Origin: an uncultured Eubacteriales bacterium
GTDB taxonomy: Bacteria > Bacillota > Clostridia > Oscillospirales > Butyricicoccaceae
Length of the DNA stretch: 12,025 nt
NCBI GenBank assembly: GCA_934636325.1
Contig: CAKUAK010000063.1
Span: 1-12,025, forward strand
Direction: 5' to 3'
Position numbers and translations under genes: made by a program. Numbering within the stretch: position 1 is the stretch's first letter; every line of letters starts with the position of its first letter. Positions 1 to 5,447 of the stretch are shown piece by piece. Below the pieces are notes generated by a model, which was given only the letters and a program-made list of their open reading frames with translations, searched no databases and was not told the origin of the DNA.

Positions 1-102
1 CCGGACAAGTCCAGCGGCAAGCGGCATCAGGGCATCCGCATTTCCTATGACCTTGTGGGCTTTATCCCCGTGGAAGAACTGCTGAAACAGGAAACGGCGT
101 GA
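1..102 (+). CDS. C-terminal end of a probable large serine recombinase (partial)
   Basis: The window opens inside a reading frame that ends at TGA 100-102 and gives 33 residues, beginning PDKSSGKRHQ and ending LLKQETA. The pattern of a DKSSGKRxQ basic stretch followed by a short aromatic and hydrophobic strand (ISYDLVGFIP) resembles the extreme C-terminus (DUF4368-type tail) of large serine site-specific recombinases found in clostridial mobile elements and sporulation or prophage excision systems. The catalytic resolvase domain lies outside the window, so the family call rests only on this short tail and on recall of similar tails. If correct, it may mark the edge of an integrated element, but no attachment site is visible here. 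It runs convergent to the first solute-binding protein gene. Confidence 0.5.
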   Translation, partial: PDKSSGKRHQGIRISYDLVGFIPVEELLKQETA

Positions 103-120
103 CCGAAGCCACGCCGTTCC
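90..120 (+). terminator. Hairpin at the recombinase stop codon, possible bidirectional terminator
   Basis: AACGGCGTG (93-101) pairs with CACGCCGTT (110-118), extended by two outer GC pairs across one bulged A. The stop codon lies in the stem. Read on the - strand the same hairpin gains a G-U pair and a C(UUCG)G tetraloop, so it is at least as stable in that direction. There is no convincing U-run on either side, so termination is only inferred from its position between two convergent genes. Confidence 0.35.
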
Positions 121-149
121 TGAGAAAATACGATATTACTTTCTTATGA

Positions 150-171
150 CCCCCGACCCTCTGCGCGGGGG
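150..171 (-). terminator. GC hairpin just downstream of the Phe-type binding-protein gene
   Basis: CCCCCG (150-155) pairs with CGGGGG (166-171) around a 10-nt loop, 20 bases past the stop codon of the leftward lipoprotein gene. It is placed where a terminator is expected, but the following - strand bases are not U-rich, so it is a weak candidate. The hairpin at 90-120 lies a little further along and could act with it. Confidence 0.3.
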
Positions 172-190
172 ATCTGGCGTTATATCTTAT

Positions 191-1759
191 TTATTCGGCC
201 CAGTTGAGATCCTGATAGAGCATCTGGCCCGAGGCGCTGACATCGGCGCCGTGGAGCTGGCTGTTGTATGCCCTTACGACCGACGAGGTGTAGAGGGATA
301 TCATAAGGCACTGGTCATTGACGCGGGCGCAGACCTTTTCAAGCGTAGCCGTCTTTTCGGCGGGGTCGAGCTGGGTCAGCGCAAGATCGATAAGAGAGTC
401 GATCTCGGGATCGCTGACGCGGGGCACGTTGGATGCGCCGATCGAGCTGCTGTGCCAGAGGGCCTTCATGTATGTCAGCATGTCGCTGGCGGTATAGCCG
501 CCGATGACGGCATCGAAGTTGCCCTCAAGCATGTTGGAGAGATAGGCGGCGAAGTCCATGCTCTCGATCTCCATCGTCACGCCGATCTGGGCCAGATAGC
601 CCTGGATGACCTCGGCCGTGCGGCGTGTGGTGTCGGTGTAGGTGATGCAGGTGAAGGTCAGGCCGCTGACGTCGACCCCCGACTCGTCAAGATACTTCTG
701 GGCCTGCTCGGGATCATAAGGAATTGTGTTCTCGCGGGTGGCGCCCGAAAATACCTCGGGGTTGGGCGACATGGATACCGCGCCCTGGCCGTTGGTTGCG
801 ACCGTCAGGACGGCCTCCTTGTCGATGGCGGCCGAAATGGCCTTGCGGAAATAGAGATTATCGAAGGGATAGCGCTCGGTGTTGATGCCCATGAAGCTCA
901 TCCTTGTGCCGGCCTTTTCGATGACGTTGATGTCGGGGTTCTCCTTGATCCTTTCGATGTCGGCCGTGTCGACGTCGATGACCAGATCGACCTCGCCGGT
1001 CTCAAGGGCTATCGTGCGGGAAGAGCCCTCGGGGATGATGCGCCATGTCATGTTGGTGATGGCCGGCATGTGGTCCTTGTCGAAATAATCTTCGTTTTTG
1101 ACGAAGGTCAGGTTGTCGCCCAGGGTCCACTGGACGAACTTATAGGGGCCGGTACCGATGGGATTCTGGGCGAAATCGTTGCCCTCGTCGATAAGATGCT
1201 TGGGAACGATGGTGTTGCCGTTGGCTGTCAGGTCATTGAGGATGAGGGCGTAAGGGCCGTCGGTGGTGATCTTGACGGTATAGGTGTCGACGACCTCGAT
1301 ATTTGTCCAGAAAGAGGTGTACTTGCTGGCCGATGTGAAGTTCCTTGCGTATTCCATCGAGGCCTTGACGTCCTCGGCGGTCAGCTCTGTACCGTCATGG
1401 AACTTGACCCCCTGCTTGACGGTGAAGAGCCATGTGCTGTCGTCGACGTTCTCATATGTGTCGCACAGGTCGGGGATGGGTTCGAGGGTGTCGATGTCGG
1501 TGCGGAACAGCTTGTTGTAGGTCAGCTGGTTCATATAGCCCGAGGGAACGGCGGCGTGGTCATAGGGGTTGAGGGTCGTCGGCTCGTTTTCCATGGCGAT
1601 GACGATCGAATCATCGTGGTCCAGAGGCTTTGCGGTATTGCCGTCTGTCGTGCCGGCGTCCTCTTTGGGCTGTTCAGCTTTTACGTTGGTGCAGGCGTAA
1701 AGGGTGCCGAGGGCAAGGGCAGCAGCTATTACAAGTGCGATGATCTTTCTGGTTTTCAT
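191..1759 (-). CDS. Family 5 (Opp/Dpp-type) solute-binding lipoprotein, under Phe T-box
   Basis: This 522-residue protein is an extracytoplasmic ABC-transporter binding protein of the SBP_bac_5 family (oligopeptides, dipeptides, nickel and related ligands). A basic N-terminus and hydrophobic segment lead to a lipobox ending LYAC, so Cys23 should be lipidated and the protein anchored on the outer face of the membrane. The family signature is clear around residues 111-131 (GVKFHDGTELTAEDV). Residues 51-263 differ from the neighbouring paralogue at only about 26 of 213 positions by eye, whereas residues 264-522 are only about half identical. The ATG at 1759 has GAGAGG 9 nt upstream. The gene lies behind a T-box leader with a TTC specifier, which implies induction when tRNA-Phe is uncharged, and so a role in taking up Phe or Phe-containing peptides (inference). 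No permease or ATPase gene is adjacent, so it must share a transporter encoded elsewhere. Confidence 0.93.
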   Translation of the reverse strand: MKTRKIIALVIAAALALGTLYACTNVKAEQPKEDAGTTDGNTAKPLDHDDSIVIAMENEPTTLNPYDHAAVPSGYMNQLTYNKLFRTDIDTLEPIPDLCDTYENVDDSTWLFTVKQGVKFHDGTELTAEDVKASMEYARNFTSASKYTSFWTNIEVVDTYTVKITTDGPYALILNDLTANGNTIVPKHLIDEGNDFAQNPIGTGPYKFVQWTLGDNLTFVKNEDYFDKDHMPAITNMTWRIIPEGSSRTIALETGEVDLVIDVDTADIERIKENPDINVIEKAGTRMSFMGINTERYPFDNLYFRKAISAAIDKEAVLTVATNGQGAVSMSPNPEVFSGATRENTIPYDPEQAQKYLDESGVDVSGLTFTCITYTDTTRRTAEVIQGYLAQIGVTMEIESMDFAAYLSNMLEGNFDAVIGGYTASDMLTYMKALWHSSSIGASNVPRVSDPEIDSLIDLALTQLDPAEKTATLEKVCARVNDQCLMISLYTSSVVRAYNSQLHGADVSASGQMLYQDLNWAE

Positions 1760-1822
1760 ATCTGTTTACCTCTCATACTGCGTTTTGTTTTATTCTGCGA
1801 TGTATGAGACCCTAAACATATT

Positions 1823-1852
1823 GGCTATCATCATAGCCCGAACACCCTCTTT
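1823..1852 (-). other. Conserved 30-nt leader block with mini-ORF start (Phe copy)
   Basis: This block lies between the T-box terminator and the lipoprotein start codon. It matches 3782-3811 in the paralogous leader at 28 of 30 positions, although the DNA on both sides has diverged. In the RNA it holds a GAGG motif and then a hairpin (GGCTA/TAGCC) whose loop carries tandem ATG codons. The first ATG opens a 14-codon reading frame (1834 down to the TAA at 1790, beginning MMIANMF) that ends 31 nt before the real gene. It may be a leader peptide or a translation-control element. Function is not established. Confidence 0.45.
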
Positions 1853-1862
1853 GCAAAGTAAT

Positions 1863-1899
1863 AAAAAAAGCGCTTTCATCCGTAAAAGGATGAAAGCGC
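1863..1899 (-). terminator. Intrinsic terminator of the Phe T-box
   Basis: In the RNA a 12-bp perfect stem (1888-1899 with 1870-1881) with a 6-nt loop is followed by seven U (1869-1863). The 5' arm overlaps the region that would form the antiterminator with the T-box sequence upstream, so terminator and antiterminator are mutually exclusive. Confidence 0.93.
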
Positions 1900-2120
1900 C
1901 GAAGCATTTCATAACCACCTGTTACGCGACATTCTATCAAATGTCCCCCCATATCACGGCGGGGCGCCGTCGAAGCCTACCGGGGCAATGCCCTTTGAGA
2001 TCGCAGCTCAAGAGTGAACTTCAGCATTTCCTACTCGCACCGCCTCGCACCGACCGGCGGTTCTCTGTGGCTTTCGTAATCTGCTTACTCTCTCTGTCAT
2101 AGCCTTTGCTTTGTTAAGAT
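1863..2120 (-). promoter_or_regulatory. T-box riboswitch, specifier TTC (tRNA-Phe)
   Basis: The leader RNA shows the ordered parts of a T-box. Stem I starts with AGAGAGAGUAAGCA. Its distal arm (ACCGCC/GGCGGU) encloses the conserved GGUGCGAG loop, and the 3' side of the specifier loop reads GAAG-UUC-A followed by CUCUUGAGC. This is the same layout as the well-studied glyQS T-box (GAAA-GGC-A then UUCUUGAGC), which places the specifier at complement(2016..2018) = UUC, Phe. Stem III (ACGGCG/CGCCGU) follows, then a GACAUU/AAUGUC hairpin, then AACAGGUGGUUAUG. In this last element UGGU (complement 1914..1917) can pair with the ACCA end of uncharged tRNA. An antiterminator is possible: AGG with CCU, a UGG bulge, and AUGAAAUGC with GCGCUUUCAU closed by a UUCG loop. 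The alternative is the terminator at 1863-1899. Expected effect: read-through into the lipoprotein gene when tRNA-Phe is uncharged. Confidence 0.93.
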
Positions 2121-2126
2121 GTTTGG

Positions 2127-2155
2127 ATGATACACCCTTCCGGGCGGTTTGTCAA
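2127..2155 (-). promoter_or_regulatory. Sigma-A promoter of the Phe T-box unit
   Basis: On the - strand a perfect -35 TTGACA (2155-2150) is separated by exactly 17 bp from a -10 TATCAT (2132-2127). Transcription should start near 2120, just before T-box stem I. The -35 begins only 18 bases past the stop codon of the upstream paralogue. Confidence 0.88.
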
Positions 2156-2173
2156 GCGAAAAATAAGTTTTTC

Positions 2174-3724
2174 TTAATTCCAGCTGAGATCGGCGAAGTA
2201 CATCAGGCCCGAGGCGCTGACCTTTACGCCGTGGAGATCGCTGCTGTAAGCCCTTATGACCGACGAGGTGTAAAGGGGAGCGAAGGGGGTGAGCTCATTG
2301 GTCATATCGGAGATCTTAGCGATGGTAGACAGCCTTTCGCTTTCATCCAGCTGGGTGCAGGCCAGATCTATCAGGGCGTCGAGCTCGGGGTCGTTTATCC
2401 TCGTGCTGTTGGCGGCGTTGATAGAGCCGGAATGCCAGAGACCCTTCATGTATGTCAGGACATCAGATGAGGTGTAGCCCGCGATGCCGGTCTCGAAATC
2501 ACCCTCCAGCAGGCGGGAGAGAAAGGCGGCAAAGTCGAGAGATTCGATATTCATCGTGATGCCTGCCTCCAGCATGCAGCCTTGGATGACCTCGGCGGCG
2601 CGGCGTGTGGCGTCGGTGTATACCATGCATGTGAAGGAAAGGGTGGTCGGGTCGATCCCGGCCTGATCGAAGTATTCAAGGGCGGTCTGGACGCTGAACT
2701 GGTCGGCGCCGTCTCCGGTGATACCGGCGTATGCGGCGGGATTCATGCTGACCGAGGGCTTGCCCTGGCCGTTGGCGGCGACCTCTACAACGGCCTGCTT
2801 GTCGATAAGGCTGTTGATGGCCTTGCGGACCAGGACGTTGTCAAAGGGAGCCTTTTCGTTGTTGAGGGCGAAGAAGTTCATCCTTGTGCCCTCGACCTCG
2901 AGGACCTCCGCGCCGTCCATATCGCGCAGGCGGTCGACATCGGTCGATTCGACGTCGATGATAAGGTCGGCCTCGCCGGTCTCGAGGGATATCGTGCGGG
3001 AAGAGCCCTCGGGGATGATCCGCCATGTCATGTTGGTGATGGTCGGCATGTGGTCTTTATCGAAGTAATCTTCGTTTTTGACGAATGTAAGGTTGTCGCC
3101 GAGGGTCCACTGGACGAACTTGTAGGGTCCTGTGCCGATGGGGTTGACATTGAAGTCGTTGCCCTCGTCGATAAGATGCTTGGGAACGATGGTGTTGCCG
3201 TTGGCCGAAAGATCATTGAGGATCTGGGCGTAGGGGCCGTCGGTGGTGATCCTGACGGTAAGATCGTCGACTATCTCGATATTTGTCCAGAAGGAGGTGT
3301 ATTTGTTGGCCGATGTGAAGTTCCTTGCGAACTCCATAGAGGCCTTGACGTCCTCGGACGTCAGCTCTGTGCCGTCGTGGAACTTGACGCCCGGCTTGAT
3401 GGTGAAGAGCCATGTGTTCTCGTCGACATTTTCGTATGTGTCGCAGAGATCGGGGACGGGCTCCAGCGTGTCGACATCGACACGGAACAGCTTGTTGTAG
3501 GTCAGCTGGTTCATGTAGCCCGATGTGACGGCAGCGTGGTCATAGGGGTTGAGGGTCGTCGGCTCGCTTTCCATGACGATGGTTATCGAATCGTCGTGGG
3601 CCTCGGTGTCGGATATATTATCGCCGGTGTCGCCCTGGGGCTGCTCGGCATTGGCCTTCGAGCAGGCCGTGAATATGGAAAATGCAAGAATTGCGGTCAG
3701 CAGAAGTGCGGTGATCTTTTTCAT
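2174..3724 (-). CDS. Family 5 (Opp/Dpp-type) solute-binding lipoprotein, under Tyr T-box
   Basis: This 516-residue paralogue of the protein at 191-1759 has a shorter signal peptide with a lipobox ending FTAC, so Cys21 is the predicted lipid anchor. An acidic, low-complexity linker (about residues 25-44) leads into the SBP_bac_5 fold, with the family motif GVKFHDGTELTSEDV at about 112-126. Residues 45-257 are about 88% identical to the neighbour by eye; the rest is roughly half identical but aligns to the end, including YTSSV-RAY-S-LHG near the C-terminus. The ATG at 3724 has GAGAGG 8 nt upstream. Its leader carries a TAC (Tyr) specifier, so the expected ligand class is Tyr or Tyr-containing peptides (inference from regulation, not from pocket residues). 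The gene ends just before the next unit's promoter with no intervening terminator, so its transcripts should run into the Phe T-box. Confidence 0.93.
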   Translation of the reverse strand: MKKITALLLTAILAFSIFTACSKANAEQPQGDTGDNISDTEAHDDSITIVMESEPTTLNPYDHAAVTSGYMNQLTYNKLFRVDVDTLEPVPDLCDTYENVDENTWLFTIKPGVKFHDGTELTSEDVKASMEFARNFTSANKYTSFWTNIEIVDDLTVRITTDGPYAQILNDLSANGNTIVPKHLIDEGNDFNVNPIGTGPYKFVQWTLGDNLTFVKNEDYFDKDHMPTITNMTWRIIPEGSSRTISLETGEADLIIDVESTDVDRLRDMDGAEVLEVEGTRMNFFALNNEKAPFDNVLVRKAINSLIDKQAVVEVAANGQGKPSVSMNPAAYAGITGDGADQFSVQTALEYFDQAGIDPTTLSFTCMVYTDATRRAAEVIQGCMLEAGITMNIESLDFAAFLSRLLEGDFETGIAGYTSSDVLTYMKGLWHSGSINAANSTRINDPELDALIDLACTQLDESERLSTIAKISDMTNELTPFAPLYTSSVIRAYSSDLHGVKVSASGLMYFADLSWN

Positions 3725-3781
3725 TTTAATTTCCTCTCAGTTACATTAATTTGATCCAATGCGGCTGAGAAAATACATACC

Positions 3782-3811
3782 GGCTACCATCATAGCCCAA
3801 ACACCCTCTTT
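3782..3811 (-). other. Conserved 30-nt leader block with mini-ORF start (Tyr copy)
   Basis: This is the counterpart of 1823-1852, with the hairpin stem GGCTA/TAGCC and the GAGG motif kept. The tandem ATG opens a 15-codon frame from 3793 to the TAA at 3746, beginning MMVAGMYF. The seventh codon is TAT (Tyr) here and TTT (Phe) in the Phe-type copy, echoing the T-box specifiers. That match may be chance: it is a one-base difference. Confidence 0.45.
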
Positions 3812-3865
3812 CTCGATCATAGCTTTGCCGTCGTGACGGGGGCTCTGGCAATCGGCCGGAAAAAC

Positions 3866-3898
3866 AAAAAAGGCCTTGTCCCGTAAAAGGACAAGACC
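3866..3898 (-). terminator. Intrinsic terminator of the Tyr T-box
   Basis: In the RNA, 3898-3889 pairs with 3881-3872 over 10 bp, including one G-U pair, around a 7-nt loop. It is followed by six U and then GUUUU. The loop and flank (UUUUACGG) resemble those of the Phe T-box terminator, but the stem sequence is quite different. Confidence 0.92.
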
Positions 3899-4110
3899 AA
3901 AAACCACCTGTTACGCACGACATTCCATCAAATGTCTCTCACTGTAACGGTGGAGCACCGTCGGCGCCTACTCGGATATACCTTTTAGGCCGCGGCTCGG
4001 AAGTGTACTTCATCGTTCCCTACTCGCGCCGCCTCGCACCAACCGGCGGCTCTCTTTGCCTTTTCGGGTCTGACTACTCTCTTCGTCAATGCCTTTGCGT
4101 TATTTACGAT
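3866..4110 (-). promoter_or_regulatory. T-box riboswitch, specifier TAC (tRNA-Tyr)
   Basis: This leader shows the same ordered parts as the Phe copy: GAAGAGAGUAGUCAG at the base of stem I, a distal arm GCCGCC/GGCGGC enclosing the GGUGCGAG loop, and a specifier loop reading GAAG-UAC-A followed by CUUCCGAGC. By alignment with glyQS-type T-boxes the specifier is complement(4005..4007) = UAC, Tyr. Stem III (ACGGUG/CACCGU) and a GACAUU/AAUGUC hairpin follow, then GUAACAGGUGGU with UGGU at complement(3903..3906) to pair with a tRNA ACCA end. Unlike the Phe copy, the stretch between the T-box sequence and the terminator is short, and the usual second antiterminator helix is not obvious. AGG/CCU or ACAGG/CUUGU pairing could form instead. 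Read-through is expected when tRNA-Tyr is uncharged. Confidence 0.92.
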
Positions 4111-4116
4111 GGTCAA

Positions 4117-4145
4117 ATGATACCCCTTTTCTTTTTTGCTGTCAA
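4117..4145 (-). promoter_or_regulatory. Sigma-A promoter of the Tyr T-box unit
   Basis: On the - strand, TTGACA (4145-4140), a 17-bp spacer and TATCAT (4122-4117) put the start near 4110. The hexamers and spacer length are identical to those of the Phe unit, while the spacer sequence differs (A-rich here, GC-rich there). It is divergent from the dehydrogenase gene. Confidence 0.88.
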
Positions 4146-4214
4146 GCATTTTTTCGCCGAAAGCCGTTTGAATGATAATTTTGTATATTTTAACTATACT
4201 TGAGCGCCGATAGG

Positions 4215-4223
4215 TGATATTAT
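4215..4223 (+). promoter_or_regulatory. Possible extended -10 promoter for the dehydrogenase gene
   Basis: TGATATTAT is an extended -10 (TGn plus TATTAT) located 32 bases before the GTG start. No good -35 is found 16-18 bp upstream. An inverted repeat GTATA-7-TATAC (4183-4199) lies just upstream and could be an operator, but nothing else supports that. Confidence 0.35.
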
Positions 4224-4255
4224 TGTGATACAACAGAAAAAAGGAGGACACCCCT

Positions 4256-5311
4256 GTGAAAACATATAAGATAGCCGTTATCGGCGGCGACGGCATCGGC
4301 CCCGAGGTGCTGGCCGAGGGCATAAAGGTCCTTGACCGCGCGGCCCAAAAGGGCGGCTTTGCCTTTGATTACACATATTTCCCCTGGAGCTGCAAATATT
4401 ACCTCGAGACCGGGCGGATGATGCCCGAAAACGGCATCGAGATCCTTTCGGGCTTCGACGCCATCTATCTCGGCGCGGTCGGCTATCCAGGCGTGCCCGA
4501 CCATGTCTCCCTCTGGGGGCTGCTGCTCGAGATACGCCACAGCTTCGACCAGTATATAAATCTGCGCCCCGTAAAGCTGCTGCACGGCGCGCCCTGCCCG
4601 CTCAAGGACGCAAAGCCCGAGGATGTCGACATGATCGTCATCCGCGAGAACAGCGAGGGCGAATATGCCGGCGCGGGCGAATGGCTGTTTAAGGACACGC
4701 CCCAGGAGCTGGCCCTTCAGACCGGCGTCTTTTCGCGCAAGGGCACCGAGAGGGTCATCCGCTATGCCTTCGAGCTGGCGAAAAAGCAGGGCAAGAGCGT
4801 CACCTCGATCAGCAAGGGCAACGCCCTCAATTATTCGATGGTATTCTGGGACAAGATCTTCGCCGAGGTATCTGAGGAATACCCCGACGTCCCGACCCAG
4901 AGCTTCCTTGTCGACGCCGCCTCGATGTTCTTTGTCAAGGATCCCGGCCGCTTCCAGGTCGTTGTCACCTCCAATCTCTTCGGCGATATCCTGACCGATC
5001 TCGGCGCCGCCATCTCGGGCGGCCTCGGCCTTGCCGCCGGAGCAAACCTCAACCCCGAGGGCCGGTTCCCCTCGATGTTCGAGCCTGTCCACGGCAGCGC
5101 GCCCGACATCGCCGGAAAGGGTCTTGCCGATCCTCTGGCCGCCATCTGGTCGGCCAGCCAGATGCTCGATCATTTCGGTTATCCCGAGCTGGGCGCAAAG
5201 GTCATTTCGGCCATAGAGCAGGTCATGACCGAGGGAACATGCCTGACCCCCGATATGGGCGGGACGGCGACGACACAGCAGGTCGGCGACAGGGTAGCCG
5301 AGCTTATATAA
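4256..5311 (+). CDS. Tartrate / D-malate dehydrogenase (isopropylmalate dehydrogenase superfamily)
   Basis: This 351-residue cytosolic NAD-dependent beta-decarboxylating dehydrogenase has the family's usual length. It opens with IAVIGGDGIGPEV (6-18). YYLETGRMMP (48-57) and PGVPDHVSLWGLLLEIR (78-94) fit the tartrate/D-malate (TtuC, DmlA) branch rather than LeuB or isocitrate dehydrogenase. Visible active-site elements are ENSEGEY with Tyr137, Lys187 in SISKGN, and Asp220, Asp244 and Asp248 (VDAAS, NLFGDILTD) for the divalent metal. EPVHGSAPDIAGK (276-288) is the cofactor-binding loop. The likely reaction is oxidation of D-malate to pyruvate and CO2, or of tartrate, but the exact substrate cannot be read from sequence alone. 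The start is GTG at 4256 with AAGGAGG 8 nt upstream. No dehydratase, transporter or LysR-type regulator gene is adjacent, so it stands alone, divergent from the T-box cassette. Confidence 0.88.
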   Translation: MKTYKIAVIGGDGIGPEVLAEGIKVLDRAAQKGGFAFDYTYFPWSCKYYLETGRMMPENGIEILSGFDAIYLGAVGYPGVPDHVSLWGLLLEIRHSFDQYINLRPVKLLHGAPCPLKDAKPEDVDMIVIRENSEGEYAGAGEWLFKDTPQELALQTGVFSRKGTERVIRYAFELAKKQGKSVTSISKGNALNYSMVFWDKIFAEVSEEYPDVPTQSFLVDAASMFFVKDPGRFQVVVTSNLFGDILTDLGAAISGGLGLAAGANLNPEGRFPSMFEPVHGSAPDIAGKGLADPLAAIWSASQMLDHFGYPELGAKVISAIEQVMTEGTCLTPDMGGTATTQQVGDRVAELI

Positions 5312-5342
5312 ACTTTCTCTTTAATATAAAGAATATTTAACG

Positions 5343-5418
5343 GCCGGGCGGAACTTTGCTCCACCCGGCGCAGTCTAATGGGACAAGTGTGTGTGCGCCC
5401 CGGGTAAGGACGGGGCGG
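5343..5418 (+). other. Structured leader upstream of the surface-protein gene
   Basis: Two GC-rich hairpins precede the large gene. The first is GCCGGGCGGA with TCCACCCGGC (one C-A mismatch, 5343-5369); the second is CGCCCCG with CGGGGCG (5396-5417, 8-nt loop). Neither is followed by a U-run, so they do not read as simple terminators of the upstream dehydrogenase gene. They may stabilise the mRNA of a highly expressed envelope protein or regulate it. I could not match the arrangement to a known riboswitch class. The AT-rich stretch 5312-5340 (with TATAAA at 5325-5330) may hold the promoter, but no good -35 is seen. Confidence 0.4.
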
Positions 5419-5447
5419 AAAGAAAATCGAGAGAAGGGATGTATTTT

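Larger units (their letters stand above)
191..4145 (-). repeat. Tandem duplication: promoter, T-box and binding-protein gene, two copies
   Basis: Unit A (191-2155, 1965 bp) and unit B (2174-4145, 1972 bp) share the same order and orientation: TTGACA-17-TATCAT promoter, T-box with terminator, conserved 30-nt block, GAGAGG ribosome binding site, family 5 lipoprotein. Only 18 bases separate the units. Similarity is very uneven along the units: highest over the first part of the coding region and in the T-box core, lower in the 3' half of the gene and in the spacers. This points to an old duplication with selective divergence, later partial gene conversion, or both. Confidence 0.9.

Noticed and set aside
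146..1807. A 553-codon open frame on the + strand opposite the first lipoprotein gene, with a similar 390-codon frame at 2582-3754
   Set aside because: They are mirror frames of two strongly supported lipoprotein genes in GC-rich DNA. They lack a ribosome binding site and recognisable domains, and the first runs into the leader region.
2012..2022. Other registers for the Phe T-box specifier, such as GTT, TCA or CTC
   Set aside because: The glyQS layout (GAA, one base, codon, A, then xUCUUGAGC) fixes the register. Both copies agree, and the only difference within the GAAGUxCAC core is the middle base of the codon.
5391..5447. Upstream GTG start for the surface protein
   Set aside because: It would place 19 residues before the signal peptide, has no ribosome binding site and runs through the second leader hairpin. 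The ATG at 5448 has a proper site and an immediate signal sequence.
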